Source: Cohnella sp. GbtcB17 (GTDB taxonomy: Bacteria > Bacillota > Bacilli > Paenibacillales > Paenibacillaceae). From it: a DNA stretch of 64,000 bases. Below the pieces are notes generated by a model. The model was not told the DNA's origin, made no database searches, and saw only the letters and a program-made list of their open reading frames with translations. Each line of letters starts with the position of its first letter. Positions within the stretch are counted from its first letter, which is position 1. Both the position numbers and the translations under genes were made by a program. Shown here piece after piece: positions 28,049-35,944 of the stretch. The DNA is taken from NCBI RefSeq assembly GCF_019091135.1, contig NZ_JAGXJW010000017.1:58452-122451 (forward strand). Reading direction: 5' to 3'.

Positions 28049-28079
28049 GACCCGATTGAATGACAAAGGAGGAATTCGC

Positions 28080-28172
28080 ATGTCCGGTGTTGCAGGTGCA
28101 TATGGTTCGTCCGCTGCGTTCGTTCTGGTGCTTTTCATACTGCTCGTGATTATCCTTCGCGCAGGCTTCTAA
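28080..28172 (+). CDS. YjcZ-family sporulation microprotein
   Basis: 30 residues: a Gly/Ala/Ser amino end (SGVAGAYGSSAAF) and one hydrophobic helix (VLVLFILLVIILRAGF). This matches the YjcZ family of tiny sporulation membrane proteins in Firmicutes. It has an excellent ribosome site (AAAGGAGG, seven bases before ATG) and a strong terminator directly downstream. Too short for most gene callers. Confidence 0.85.
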   Translation: MSGVAGAYGSSAAFVLVLFILLVIILRAGF

Positions 28173-28195
28173 TTGCAAAAACGCTAGGCAACGCT

Positions 28196-28223
28196 AAAAA
28201 GCCGGCCCTCGGGCCGGCTTTTT
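28196..28223. terminator. Terminator after yjcZ, bidirectional
   Basis: Symmetric AAAAA-GCCGGCCC-GGGCCGGC-TTTTT hairpin lying between convergent yjcZ and the HAD phosphatase gene. Confidence 0.9.
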
Positions 28224-28278
28224 CACGTAATGCACGAATCGCTGCGCAATGCCCGAAGACGCTTCGGTCGCGCATCGG

Positions 28279-29088
28279 TCAGCGTGACGGCGACGACGCC
28301 TCTGCGAGGCAGGCTTCAAGCACAAGCGCGACGCCGTCCTCGTTGTTCGTCGCCGTCACCGCGTCCGCGACGGCTTTGACCTCGGGCGGGGAGTTGTCCA
28401 TCGCCACCCCGTGTCCCGCATATTGCAGCATGCCGATGTCGTTGAAGTAATTGCCGATGGCGAGCACGTTCTCCCGCCGGATCCCCCGCTTTTCCGCCCA
28501 TTGCCTGAGCGCGGTCCCCTTGGAGGCTTCCCTGTGCTGAAGATCGATAAAGTAATCCCCGCTCCGAATCGTCTGCAGCTCGTGCCGCCAATCCTGCCAA
28601 TGCGCCTCGAGCTCGTCCAGGTCGGCTTTTGGCGCGAAGATCGATATTTTGACGGTCCGCTCGGGGAACAGCTCCTCCCGCGATCGCAGGATCGGCTCGG
28701 ACAGCATTTGCGCGTACATGGCCGATATGTCCTCGTTTAAGCGCTCTACGTAAATATCGAATGCCGTGTTCAAGTCGAAATGAATGCCGCGCTCCCTGCA
28801 AAGCGCCAGGTAACGCTCCACCTCGTCCGCGCCGATCGGCGATTCCTGCAAAATTTCACGTGATTCGCCGTCCACGATCGAAGCGCCGTTGTGCGTGATG
28901 ACCGTCCCGGACAAGCCGAGCTGCGCCAGCACCGACAGCGCGCTCGCCGAGCCTCGGCCCGTGCACAGGACGATCTCCGCGCCCGCTTCCGCAGCGGCCG
29001 TTACTGCCCGCTTCACTCGTGGCGTCAATTCATGGTGGTCGTTTAGCAGCGTGCCGTCGACGTCGAGTGCGATCAGCTTGTATTTCAT
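28279..29088 (-). CDS. Cof-type HAD-superfamily phosphatase
   Basis: 269 residues. HAD motif I is ALDVDGTLL with nucleophile D9 and acid D11; motif IV near 215 is AIGNYFNDIGMLQYAGHGVAMDNSP-like (D residues for magnesium). The cap is of C2 type, as in Cof/YidA sugar-phosphate phosphatases; the substrate is open. ATG 29088 overlaps the stop of the upstream pseudouridine synthase (ATGA), so translation is coupled. Confidence 0.88.
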   Translation of the reverse strand: MKYKLIALDVDGTLLNDHHELTPRVKRAVTAAAEAGAEIVLCTGRGSASALSVLAQLGLSGTVITHNGASIVDGESREILQESPIGADEVERYLALCRERGIHFDLNTAFDIYVERLNEDISAMYAQMLSEPILRSREELFPERTVKISIFAPKADLDELEAHWQDWRHELQTIRSGDYFIDLQHREASKGTALRQWAEKRGIRRENVLAIGNYFNDIGMLQYAGHGVAMDNSPPEVKAVADAVTATNNEDGVALVLEACLAEASSPSR

Positions 29089-29996
29089 GGCGCCTTGTCC
29101 TCCGTTTTTTTGTAGCTGCGCAAGCGCTCGAGCTCTTCCTCGGTCAATTCGCGCCACTCGCCCGGCGCCAGCGATTCGTCGAGCGGCAGCGGCCCCATCT
29201 CGCTTCTGCGCAAATACAGCACCTTTTTGCCGACCGCCTCGAACATGCGCTTCACCTGATGGTATTTTCCTTCCGCGATCGTCAGTTCGATCCAGGTGAG
29301 CGCTTCGCCAGCCTCGACCGCCTCCTGCCAGCTCGTCCTGTTCGCCTTGAGCGCGGGGAACGTGTCCAGCCGATCGATGGCCTTGGCCATCGAAAAGGCG
29401 GACGCGTCCCGCTTGGCGTCCTCGCCAGTCGCCTCGGCCGCATCGGCTCCGGCATTCGCGCCCCCGGCCGCGCGTTCGACGACGCGAAGCGTGGCAGGCA
29501 GCGTCACATAGCCGTCGTCGAGCGTTACGCCCGTGGCAAAGGTCGCGATGTCCGCCGAGCCGACGAGGCCCGCTACGAGCGCCTGATAGGTTTTGGGCAC
29601 ATGCTTGCGCGGAGACAGCAGATCGTGCGACAGCTTGCCGTCGTTCGTCAGCAGCAGCAGTCCCTCCGTGTCCTTGTCCAGCCGCCCCACCGGAAAAGGC
29701 GACAACACCCGAATATCGTCCGGCAGCAGCTCCAGCACCGTTCGCTCACGATTGTCCTCGGTGGCCGACACGAATCCCGCTGGCTTGTAAAGCATCGCGT
29801 ATACCGTATCGCGGTAGACGATACGCTCCCCCTCCAGCACGACCTCGTCCGCATGGGGGTCGATCTGCATGCCCGGATCCTTGACGCGGACGCCGTTGAC
29901 GGTCACCGCGCCTTGCCTTACGAGCGACTTCAAGACGCTTCGCGTGCCGTAGCCGAGATTTCCGAGCATTTTGTCGAGTCTCATTTTCGTTTTCAT
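29085..29996 (-). CDS. RsuA/RluB/RluE-family pseudouridine synthase
   Basis: 303 residues. An amino-terminal S4 RNA-binding domain (RLDKMLGNLGYGTRSVLKSL) is followed by the catalytic domain with LYKPAGFVSATED and the active-site aspartate in FPVGRLDKDTEGLLLLTNDG near 105. An Ala/Gly-rich insert of about 30 residues near 180-210 lengthens the protein compared with usual members (about 240). The family modifies a single uridine in 16S or 23S rRNA. It lies 37 bases after an RsmF paralogue. Confidence 0.88.
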   Translation of the reverse strand: MKTKMRLDKMLGNLGYGTRSVLKSLVRQGAVTVNGVRVKDPGMQIDPHADEVVLEGERIVYRDTVYAMLYKPAGFVSATEDNRERTVLELLPDDIRVLSPFPVGRLDKDTEGLLLLTNDGKLSHDLLSPRKHVPKTYQALVAGLVGSADIATFATGVTLDDGYVTLPATLRVVERAAGGANAGADAAEATGEDAKRDASAFSMAKAIDRLDTFPALKANRTSWQEAVEAGEALTWIELTIAEGKYHQVKRMFEAVGKKVLYLRRSEMGPLPLDESLAPGEWRELTEEELERLRSYKKTEDKAP

Positions 29997-30032
29997 GGCA
30001 TCTCCTTCTTTCCTTTGAGGAAAGGAATTGCG

Positions 30033-31667
30033 CTACACCTGCCGCCAGCCCGGCAGCAGTTCGTTTTTCAGCGTCGTTCCGTCCCAGCGGCCCCACCCGA
30101 GCGGGCAGCTGTCGAGACAGACCAGCGTCCACCCGCGTCCGCTCGAAGGCTCGCCGTCCGGTCCGGTTACCTTTTCCGGCTCGGGCTGAAGCGTTTCGCC
30201 CTTCAAATACCGAATCGCGAGCGCGTCGTCTCCCCGAAGGTGCAGGCGAAGCGCAGCCTCGCTTGCCCTCAGCCCCATCGCAAGCGCCTGGGAAGGCTCG
30301 AAGCGATGCTTCGTCGCCCGGCCGAGCAGCCAGCCTTCGCGCACGAGCCGCAGCCCCTGCATATCCCCGGCCCGTTCGGATACCGCGTACACATAGTCGC
30401 CCTTGATCCGGATCGGGCTCGGGGGCGCCCAGCCGGGCAGGCTCTCACGCACGAATGTGTCATACCGCGCGAGGGTGTCGGCATCGCCGCCCGTCCGGTC
30501 CCGCGCGCCGGCCGGACGGCCGCGCCCAGCCGCTTCGGCGCCGCCGCGATCGGCTGGCGACCGCTTGCCGCGCTTCGCCTCCTTCAACGCCTCGCCGCCG
30601 CTCGTTTTCCCGGCCGCCTGCGGACGACCCGCGTTTACCGCATCGTCAACGGCACTCGCCGTTGCCTTCATGGTAGCAGCGCCGCCCTCCGCGCCGGTCC
30701 GCTCAAGCAGCGCGGCAAAGTGACCTTCGCCGCGCACGCGATGCGGCCACAGCCTGATCGTCCCTGCCAAGGTGGCCGTGCGATCCGGCCCGAGCGCCTC
30801 GGCCTCCCCGGGCGTCAGCCACTCGGGCCGTCCTGGCGCAAAGCCCCATTCCTCCGGCCAGCGCGTCGCCACGACGCCGAAATCCGGATGCGCGGCCAAA
30901 AAGCGCGCGATCGTCCCCTCATTCTCTACCGGCGAAAACGTGCAGGTGGAGTAGACGAGGCGACCGCCCGGCGCGACCAGCTTGGCCGCCTCCTTCATAA
31001 TATCGTCCTGCATGGCCGCATATCTGGCCGGCGCAGCCGCATCCCACTGCCGGACCATGTCCTCGTCCTTGCGGAACATGCCTTCGCCCGAGCACGGCGC
31101 ATCGACGAGCACCCGGTCGAACGTCGCGCCGAATGCGGCCGCCAGCTTCGCGGGCGACTCGTTCGCGACGACGGCGCTGCGGACGCCCGCCCGTTCGATA
31201 TTTTTGGCGAGCGCCTTCGTGCGCTCCGTGGCCAGATCGTTCGTCACAAGCAAGCCCGTGCCGCGCAGCTTGGCGGCCAGCTGCGTCGACTTGCCGCCCG
31301 GCGCCGCGCACAGGTCAAGGACGCGCTGCCCCGGCTGCGGATCGAGCAGCTCGGCGGGCAGCATCGCGCTTGGCTCTTGAATATAATAGAGACCGGCGTA
31401 ATAGTAGGGATGTTTGCCGGGCCGCTCCGTCTCGTCCGTATAATAAGCGCCGTCCGCCCAGGGCACGGGCTCTCTGCCGCGGACGAACGACCGCCCCGCG
31501 GAAAGCCCGCCCTTTTCCTCGGCCCCGTCCGCTTTCCTAGGCTCGTCCTTCAGCGCGTTAAGCCGGAGCGCCGTTCGCTTGGGCTCGCCGTAGCTCGCAA
31601 GAAACGCCTCTGCTTCTTCGCCCAGCAGCTCGCGCATCATCGTTACGTATTCCTTGGGCAGCGCCAT
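30033..31667 (-). CDS. RsmF-family rRNA (cytosine-C5) methyltransferase, copy B
   Basis: 544 residues. Motifs as in copy A: GLYYIQEPSAMLPAELL, DLCAAPGGKSTQLAAKL, VLVDAPCSGEGMFRK and YSTCTFSPVENE. It carries an extra Gly/Ala/Arg-rich linker of about 70 residues near 350-420 (GKTSGGEALKEAKRGKR and on) between the catalytic and carboxy domains. ATG 31667 has GGAGG six bases upstream; in-frame upstream sequence reads through the previous gene's terminator, which excludes a longer start. First gene of an rRNA-modification cluster. Confidence 0.88.
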   Translation of the reverse strand: MALPKEYVTMMRELLGEEAEAFLASYGEPKRTALRLNALKDEPRKADGAEEKGGLSAGRSFVRGREPVPWADGAYYTDETERPGKHPYYYAGLYYIQEPSAMLPAELLDPQPGQRVLDLCAAPGGKSTQLAAKLRGTGLLVTNDLATERTKALAKNIERAGVRSAVVANESPAKLAAAFGATFDRVLVDAPCSGEGMFRKDEDMVRQWDAAAPARYAAMQDDIMKEAAKLVAPGGRLVYSTCTFSPVENEGTIARFLAAHPDFGVVATRWPEEWGFAPGRPEWLTPGEAEALGPDRTATLAGTIRLWPHRVRGEGHFAALLERTGAEGGAATMKATASAVDDAVNAGRPQAAGKTSGGEALKEAKRGKRSPADRGGAEAAGRGRPAGARDRTGGDADTLARYDTFVRESLPGWAPPSPIRIKGDYVYAVSERAGDMQGLRLVREGWLLGRATKHRFEPSQALAMGLRASEAALRLHLRGDDALAIRYLKGETLQPEPEKVTGPDGEPSSGRGWTLVCLDSCPLGWGRWDGTTLKNELLPGWRQV

Positions 31668-31727
31668 CGCCGCCTCCTTCTCTCCGTCCGTGGGAGCCGC
31701 ATTTCCATCCATTTCGTCATGACCCAA

Positions 31728-31773
31728 TAAAAAGAGAGCCTCCGGGCCGCATGCCAGCCGGCCCGAACGCTCC
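31728..31773 (-). terminator. Terminator of relQ
   Basis: Minus-strand stem GAGC/GCTC and TTCGGGCC/GGCCCGGA with an inner GGC/GCC, then TTTTT at 31728-31732. Confidence 0.75.
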
Positions 31774-31888
31774 TTATCGCCTTGCTCGGCCACAGGCGGC
31801 GGCTGACCGCCTGCCAGCCCTTCGCCTCGTCGCGCGAGACCCGTCTATGCTGCACCGCGGCAGCAAGCCGCCGTCTCTCCGTCGCTGG

Positions 31889-32692
31889 CTATTGGCTGCT
31901 GTTCTTGCCCGCCCGGGCGAGCGCGGCCTGAATCTCCTGGGACAGCTCCGCCAGCGCCCACATATCCTCCTGCTCCCAAAGCTCGTTGAACCGCAGCTGG
32001 AACTGCGCGGCCTCGCGGACGCGGCGGAAAAAGTACAAACCTTGTATATCGTTAAGCACCTTGCGCACGATGCCCGACTTCTCCTCGAAGTCCTGCTGGG
32101 CGTCGACGATCTCCTGGCGGATGCTCGACATCTCGCGGTCGAGGGCGAACGCCGCTTCGGCCGCCTTGCGCAGTCGCTCCCGGACATGCTCCGGCAGCTG
32201 TTCGCGGTATTTGTAGTTCAGCGAATGCTCGATCGTCGCCCAGAAATTCATGGCGAGCGTGCGGATCTGAATCTCCGCCAGCACCGGCATCGAGCCGAGC
32301 GACGTCTGCACCGGATATTCGACGATGATGTGGTAGCTCCGATAGCCGCTGTCTTTATAATTCGTAATATAGTCCTTCTCGTATACGAGCCGCAGATCCT
32401 TGCGGATGCGGATCATGTCCGCCACGCGGTGGATGTCCTCCACGAACTGGCACATGATGCGAATGCCCGCGATATCCTCGATGCCCGTCTCGATCTGGTC
32501 TATCGGGACGCTAAGCCGCTTCGCCTTTTCCAGGATGCTCGAGATCCGCTTGACCCTGCCGGTCACGAACTCGATCGGCGCATATTCGTCGCGGGCCTTC
32601 AGCTCGGTACGCAGCGACTTCAGCTTGATCTTAAGCTCTTCTACGGCCTGCTGGTAAGGCAATAGGAACTTGCTCCAGTCTCTTCCGTCCAT
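31889..32692 (-). CDS. relQ: Small alarmone synthetase RelQ (YjbM)
   Basis: 267 residues. Synthesises (p)ppGpp from GTP/GDP and ATP; no hydrolase or TGS/ACT regulatory domains. Conserved RelA_SpoT features: PIEFVTGRVKRISSILEKA, DIAGIRIMCQF, SGYRSYHIIVEYP and EIQIRTLAMNFWATIEHSLNYKY. The start MDGRDWSKFLLPYQQA aligns with Bacillus YjbM, so ATG 32692 is chosen over upstream starts. The carboxy tail is about 55 residues longer than in Bacillus and is rich in aromatic and acidic residues. Located between pyrD and rsmF. Confidence 0.9.
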   Translation of the reverse strand: MDGRDWSKFLLPYQQAVEELKIKLKSLRTELKARDEYAPIEFVTGRVKRISSILEKAKRLSVPIDQIETGIEDIAGIRIMCQFVEDIHRVADMIRIRKDLRLVYEKDYITNYKDSGYRSYHIIVEYPVQTSLGSMPVLAEIQIRTLAMNFWATIEHSLNYKYREQLPEHVRERLRKAAEAAFALDREMSSIRQEIVDAQQDFEEKSGIVRKVLNDIQGLYFFRRVREAAQFQLRFNELWEQEDMWALAELSQEIQAALARAGKNSSQ

Positions 32693-32765
32693 ACGTCTAC
32701 GCATCCTTTCCTGCCGCATTGCCTCGCTATCGTCTTGTTTGCGAACGGATGCCTGCCATGCCGCC

Positions 32766-33905
32766 TCAGCGCCGGTGATCGGCGCCGACCGCCTGGGTGA
32801 TCCGGGTGAATCCATCCTGCTTAAGCAGACGCTTCAAGCCTACAGCGATCTCCTTGACGACCCCGGGTCCTTTGTAAATCAAAGACGTGTATACCTCTAC
32901 CAACGATGCGCCGGCGCGGATCTTGTCGTAGGCGTCTTGTGCGGTGAAAATGCCGCCCGACCCGACGATCGGCAGCCGGCCTTCGGTCATGCGGTACAGG
33001 GAGCGGATCACTTCGGTGGAACGCTGCGTGAGCGGGCGGCCGCTCAGACCGCCCGTCTCGGACTTGTTCGCGTGCGTAAGTCCGTCCCGTCCGATCGTCG
33101 TGTTGGTGGCGATGATGCCGGAGATGCCGCTCTCGAGGATTGCCTGCGCCATGTAGGACAGCTGCTCTTCGTCGTTGTCCGGCGCCAGCTTCACGAGAAT
33201 CGGCTTCGGCAGTTCGCCGTGCGCGGCGGCCTGGAGCTCCATCTCTTCCTTGACCGCAGACAGCAGACCCCGCAGCTCGTCGCCGTGCTGCAGTGCCCGA
33301 AGGTCCGGCGTGTTGGGCGAGCTGATATTGACGACGAACAGGTCGCCGTACGGGTACAGCTTGGCCAGACAAGCCCGGTAATCGGAAGCGGCCTCTTCGT
33401 TCGGCGTCGCCTTGTTCTTGCCGATGTTCACGGCCACGGGAACCTTGCGCTTGCCGAGCCGCGCGAGCCGCGCCGCCATGGCGTCTGCGCCTTCGTTGTT
33501 GAAGCCCATCCGGTTGATCAGCGCCTCGTCCGGCGGCAACCGGAACAAGCGGGGGCTGTCGTTGCCCGGCTGTCCCTTCGGCGTCACGGTGCCGACCTCG
33601 AGGAACGACAGGCCGATATGGCTGAAGCCTCGGACGGCCTTCGCGTTTTTGTCGAGTCCCGCCGCGAGTCCGACGGGATGGTTGAACCGGAAGCCGAGCA
33701 GATCGACCGCCAGCTCCGGCGAATCCGAGACCCCCCATATGCCGGACAACAGGGCCGGCACGCCCGGAATCCGGGAGGCGGCGCCCATGCCGTCTACGAC
33801 GAGGTGGTGGGCGTCCTCCGGATCCATTTTGAAAAACAGGGGTTTAACCCACTTATACAAGCGTTTCAGCATCCTTTCAAATCGCGGCGTCATCGGTTGC
33901 CGCAT
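32766..33905 (-). CDS. pyrD: Dihydroorotate dehydrogenase, quinone type (class 2)
   Basis: Fourth step of pyrimidine synthesis, dihydroorotate to orotate with FMN and quinone at the membrane. About 379 residues. An amino-terminal helix region (KWVKPLFFKMDPEDAHH) typical of class 2 precedes the barrel with GLAAGLDKNAKAVRG, GTVTPKGQPGNDSPR, NRMGFNNEGAD, VVNISSPNTPDLR and GGLSGRPL. ATG 33905 has GAGG five bases upstream; a closer ATG at 33872 lacks room for a ribosome site. It stands apart from the usual pyr operon, as is common for class 2 enzymes. Confidence 0.9.
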   Translation of the reverse strand: MRQPMTPRFERMLKRLYKWVKPLFFKMDPEDAHHLVVDGMGAASRIPGVPALLSGIWGVSDSPELAVDLLGFRFNHPVGLAAGLDKNAKAVRGFSHIGLSFLEVGTVTPKGQPGNDSPRLFRLPPDEALINRMGFNNEGADAMAARLARLGKRKVPVAVNIGKNKATPNEEAASDYRACLAKLYPYGDLFVVNISSPNTPDLRALQHGDELRGLLSAVKEEMELQAAAHGELPKPILVKLAPDNDEEQLSYMAQAILESGISGIIATNTTIGRDGLTHANKSETGGLSGRPLTQRSTEVIRSLYRMTEGRLPIVGSGGIFTAQDAYDKIRAGASLVEVYTSLIYKGPGVVKEIAVGLKRLLKQDGFTRITQAVGADHRR

Positions 33906-34005
33906 CAAACCCTCGCGTATCAGTTTAGCCTTTTCTGCGCCAAAAGAAAAGGGAATATCGCCCCGGCGCAGCAACCGTTTCATCTGGCGTTTTAAAGATC
34001 AAGCG

Positions 34006-34035
34006 TTTACAATAGTAGCATATGCCGATTATGTA
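34006..34035 (+). promoter_or_regulatory. Putative promoter of the 47-residue membrane protein
   Basis: TTTACA (34006-34011) and TATGTA (34030-34035), spacer 18, followed 20 bases later by ATG. Confidence 0.4.
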
Positions 34036-34055
34036 AAATGGAAAGGTTGGTTCCC

Positions 34056-34199
34056 ATGAGCGCGCCAAAAAAACAAGCACCGATTCACCGCAAAACCGAG
34101 ACCAAGGAGCAGGTCAACAAGCGCGGCATCATCATCGCGGGTACCATATTCGGCGTCATCGTCATCGCGGTGGCCGTCCTCCTGATCGTCAATCCGTAG
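34056..34199 (+). CDS. Small single-pass membrane protein, 47 residues
   Basis: Basic amino end (SAPKKQAPIHRKTETKEQ) and one membrane helix (RGIIIAGTIFGVIVIAVAVLLIV). AAAGG lies nine bases before ATG and a promoter-like pair lies upstream. I recognise no named family; small proteins of this layout are common in Paenibacillaceae. It is convergent with the L,D-transpeptidase gene, 15 bases apart. Confidence 0.6.
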   Translation: MSAPKKQAPIHRKTETKEQVNKRGIIIAGTIFGVIVIAVAVLLIVNP

Positions 34200-34214
34200 G
34201 CGGCGGCTTCCGGT

Positions 34215-35795
34215 TTAATTCAGCCATTCGTACTTTTTGGCGGGGTTGGTCTCGTTCTGCGCAGGCTTCAGCTTGAAGCGCTTCTCCGGCGCGCGCAGTT
34301 CGACGGGCAGCCCCCCTTTGCTGATCGTCACCTTCGTGCCGATCTGGACCAGATCGAACAGCTCCTCGACGTCTTCCTTGCGCATCCTCGCGCAGCCGTG
34401 CGACTCGTCCTTGCCGACGCTCGACGGCTCGTCCGTCCCGTGAATCGCGTACAGCGTATCGGACAGCGTCATCCCCCTGCTGCCGAACGTGCCCGTCGCG
34501 CTGCCGTTCGGATTTCTCACCTTTTCCGTAATGACGAAACTTCCTTCCGGCGTCGGCGTGTCCTTCGCGCCGAGTCCGACCTCGTAATTGCGCAGCAGCA
34601 CGCCGCCGCTGATGACGGCCAGGCGATGCCTCGTTTTGTCGATGACGATCTCGATCGGGTGCTCGGCGAGCTGCGCCACCAGTCCCGCCGGCTTGCCATT
34701 GCCTGCGGCCGGTCCCGACTCGTTCGGCCATCCGGCCGCCGCGCCCGCTGGCGCCGTCTTGTCCGCAAGCGCGGCCGTCAGCTCGTCGAACCACGCCGTC
34801 TGCTCGGGATTCCAGCCCGACATGATGTTGTTCGGGTAAGCCGCCGCCAGCGCCTTCGGCGAAGCCGGCCATTTGCCCGTCCGGTGCTTGTAGGCGATCA
34901 TCGCCGAGCGCAGCACGAGCTTGCCCTCCTGAAGCGGCTTCCATGCAGAGATCTTCGCAGCCGCGGGCTTGGCGTCCTGCGCCGTCCCGCACGGACACCA
35001 GCCCGAATCGTACCAATCGACGCTCGCCGCGGCCTTGTTCGAAGGCGCGACGACCTGCGCGATCGGCGCGCCTGCCTTCACCCAATCGATCCAGTCGCCG
35101 AGCCGGGGCGACTTGAACAGCAGCGAAGGCGCGGCTTGGTCCTGTGCGGTGAGCAGCTTGCCGAGGATGGCCTGACCCGCATCGTCGCGGTCGGCTGCCG
35201 CCGCCATCAATCCCGCCGGCTTTGCCGATCCGCCGGTGCCGCCACCGCCGCCTGCGTCTCCTCCACCGCCCTGTGCGGCAGTCCCGCCTTTTCCGCCGCT
35301 CGATTGATCCGGCGAGGGCGAGGGCGAAGGCGAGGCCTTGGCCGGCGCCGATTGGCCTCCGGTCTGAACGGAAGGCGCGGCCTTTCCGTCTCCTGCGAGC
35401 GCCGCCTTCTGCGGCGCCGCCGCCCGCTCGGCGTAGGCGAACACGCCCAGCGCGATCAGCGCCGCTCCTGCGGCGGCCGCGAACCATCCGGCGCGCCGCT
35501 TGCGAGCGGAGGCCGGCTTGGCGTTTTTGTCCGGACCGGCCGCGCCGTCTCCCATGTTCAACTGCGGGCTCTTCTTGGACTCGAACGCCTCGTACACGGG
35601 GCCGGCTTGCGCAAAGCAGTAGTTCGCCTTCGCCTCTTGGCCGCGGGACAGGTACTCCTTGCCGAGCAGATACCAGGCCATTTGGTTGTTCCCGTGCTTC
35701 AGCAAATAATCCTTGATCGGGAGCGCATCGTGCACATCCGGGCCGAGCTCGTAGAACTGTTGGATTTGTTCTTCGAGACGGTCGTCGTTAGACAT
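34215..35795 (-). CDS. L,D-transpeptidase with amino-terminal membrane anchor
   Basis: 526 residues. Cytoplasmic amino region of about 110 residues with a helical-repeat look (MAWYLLGKEYLSRGQEAKANYC), one membrane helix near 122-145, a long Pro/Ser/Gly-rich extracellular linker, a middle domain with WCPCGTAQ, and a carboxy-terminal YkuD domain. The active-site pattern is IHGT-15-SHGCARM with catalytic C468; the residue after HGC is A instead of the common V. The family forms 3-3 crosslinks in peptidoglycan. GGGAGGG precedes ATG 35795. Confidence 0.88.
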   Translation of the reverse strand: MSNDDRLEEQIQQFYELGPDVHDALPIKDYLLKHGNNQMAWYLLGKEYLSRGQEAKANYCFAQAGPVYEAFESKKSPQLNMGDGAAGPDKNAKPASARKRRAGWFAAAAGAALIALGVFAYAERAAAPQKAALAGDGKAAPSVQTGGQSAPAKASPSPSPSPDQSSGGKGGTAAQGGGGDAGGGGGTGGSAKPAGLMAAAADRDDAGQAILGKLLTAQDQAAPSLLFKSPRLGDWIDWVKAGAPIAQVVAPSNKAAASVDWYDSGWCPCGTAQDAKPAAAKISAWKPLQEGKLVLRSAMIAYKHRTGKWPASPKALAAAYPNNIMSGWNPEQTAWFDELTAALADKTAPAGAAAGWPNESGPAAGNGKPAGLVAQLAEHPIEIVIDKTRHRLAVISGGVLLRNYEVGLGAKDTPTPEGSFVITEKVRNPNGSATGTFGSRGMTLSDTLYAIHGTDEPSSVGKDESHGCARMRKEDVEELFDLVQIGTKVTISKGGLPVELRAPEKRFKLKPAQNETNPAKKYEWLN

Positions 35796-35887
35796 TACTT
35801 TTCCCTCCCTGCTGCGGACGCTATCGTTAATGTCGGTGCGAAGTTGCGATCGCATTAATTTTGAAGCAGCGTCGACCGCCTTACAGG

Positions 35888-35932
35888 CAAAAGGGACCGT
35901 ACGTCAGCGGCAGGCGCTGCGGACGGTCCCTT
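35888..35932 (-). terminator. Terminator of the NHL-repeat gene
   Basis: AAGGGACCGT (35891-35900) pairs with ACGGTCCCTT (35923-35932) around an inner GCGG-rich stem; TTTTGCC follows on the minus strand. Confidence 0.7.
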
Positions 35933-35944
35933 GTTAGGCTGCGG

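Noticed and set aside
29019..31730. Open frame of 903 codons on the plus strand
   Set aside because: It is antisense to rsmF copy B and the pseudouridine synthase, has no family motifs, and its Arg/Pro/His-rich composition is typical of a shadow frame in GC-rich DNA.
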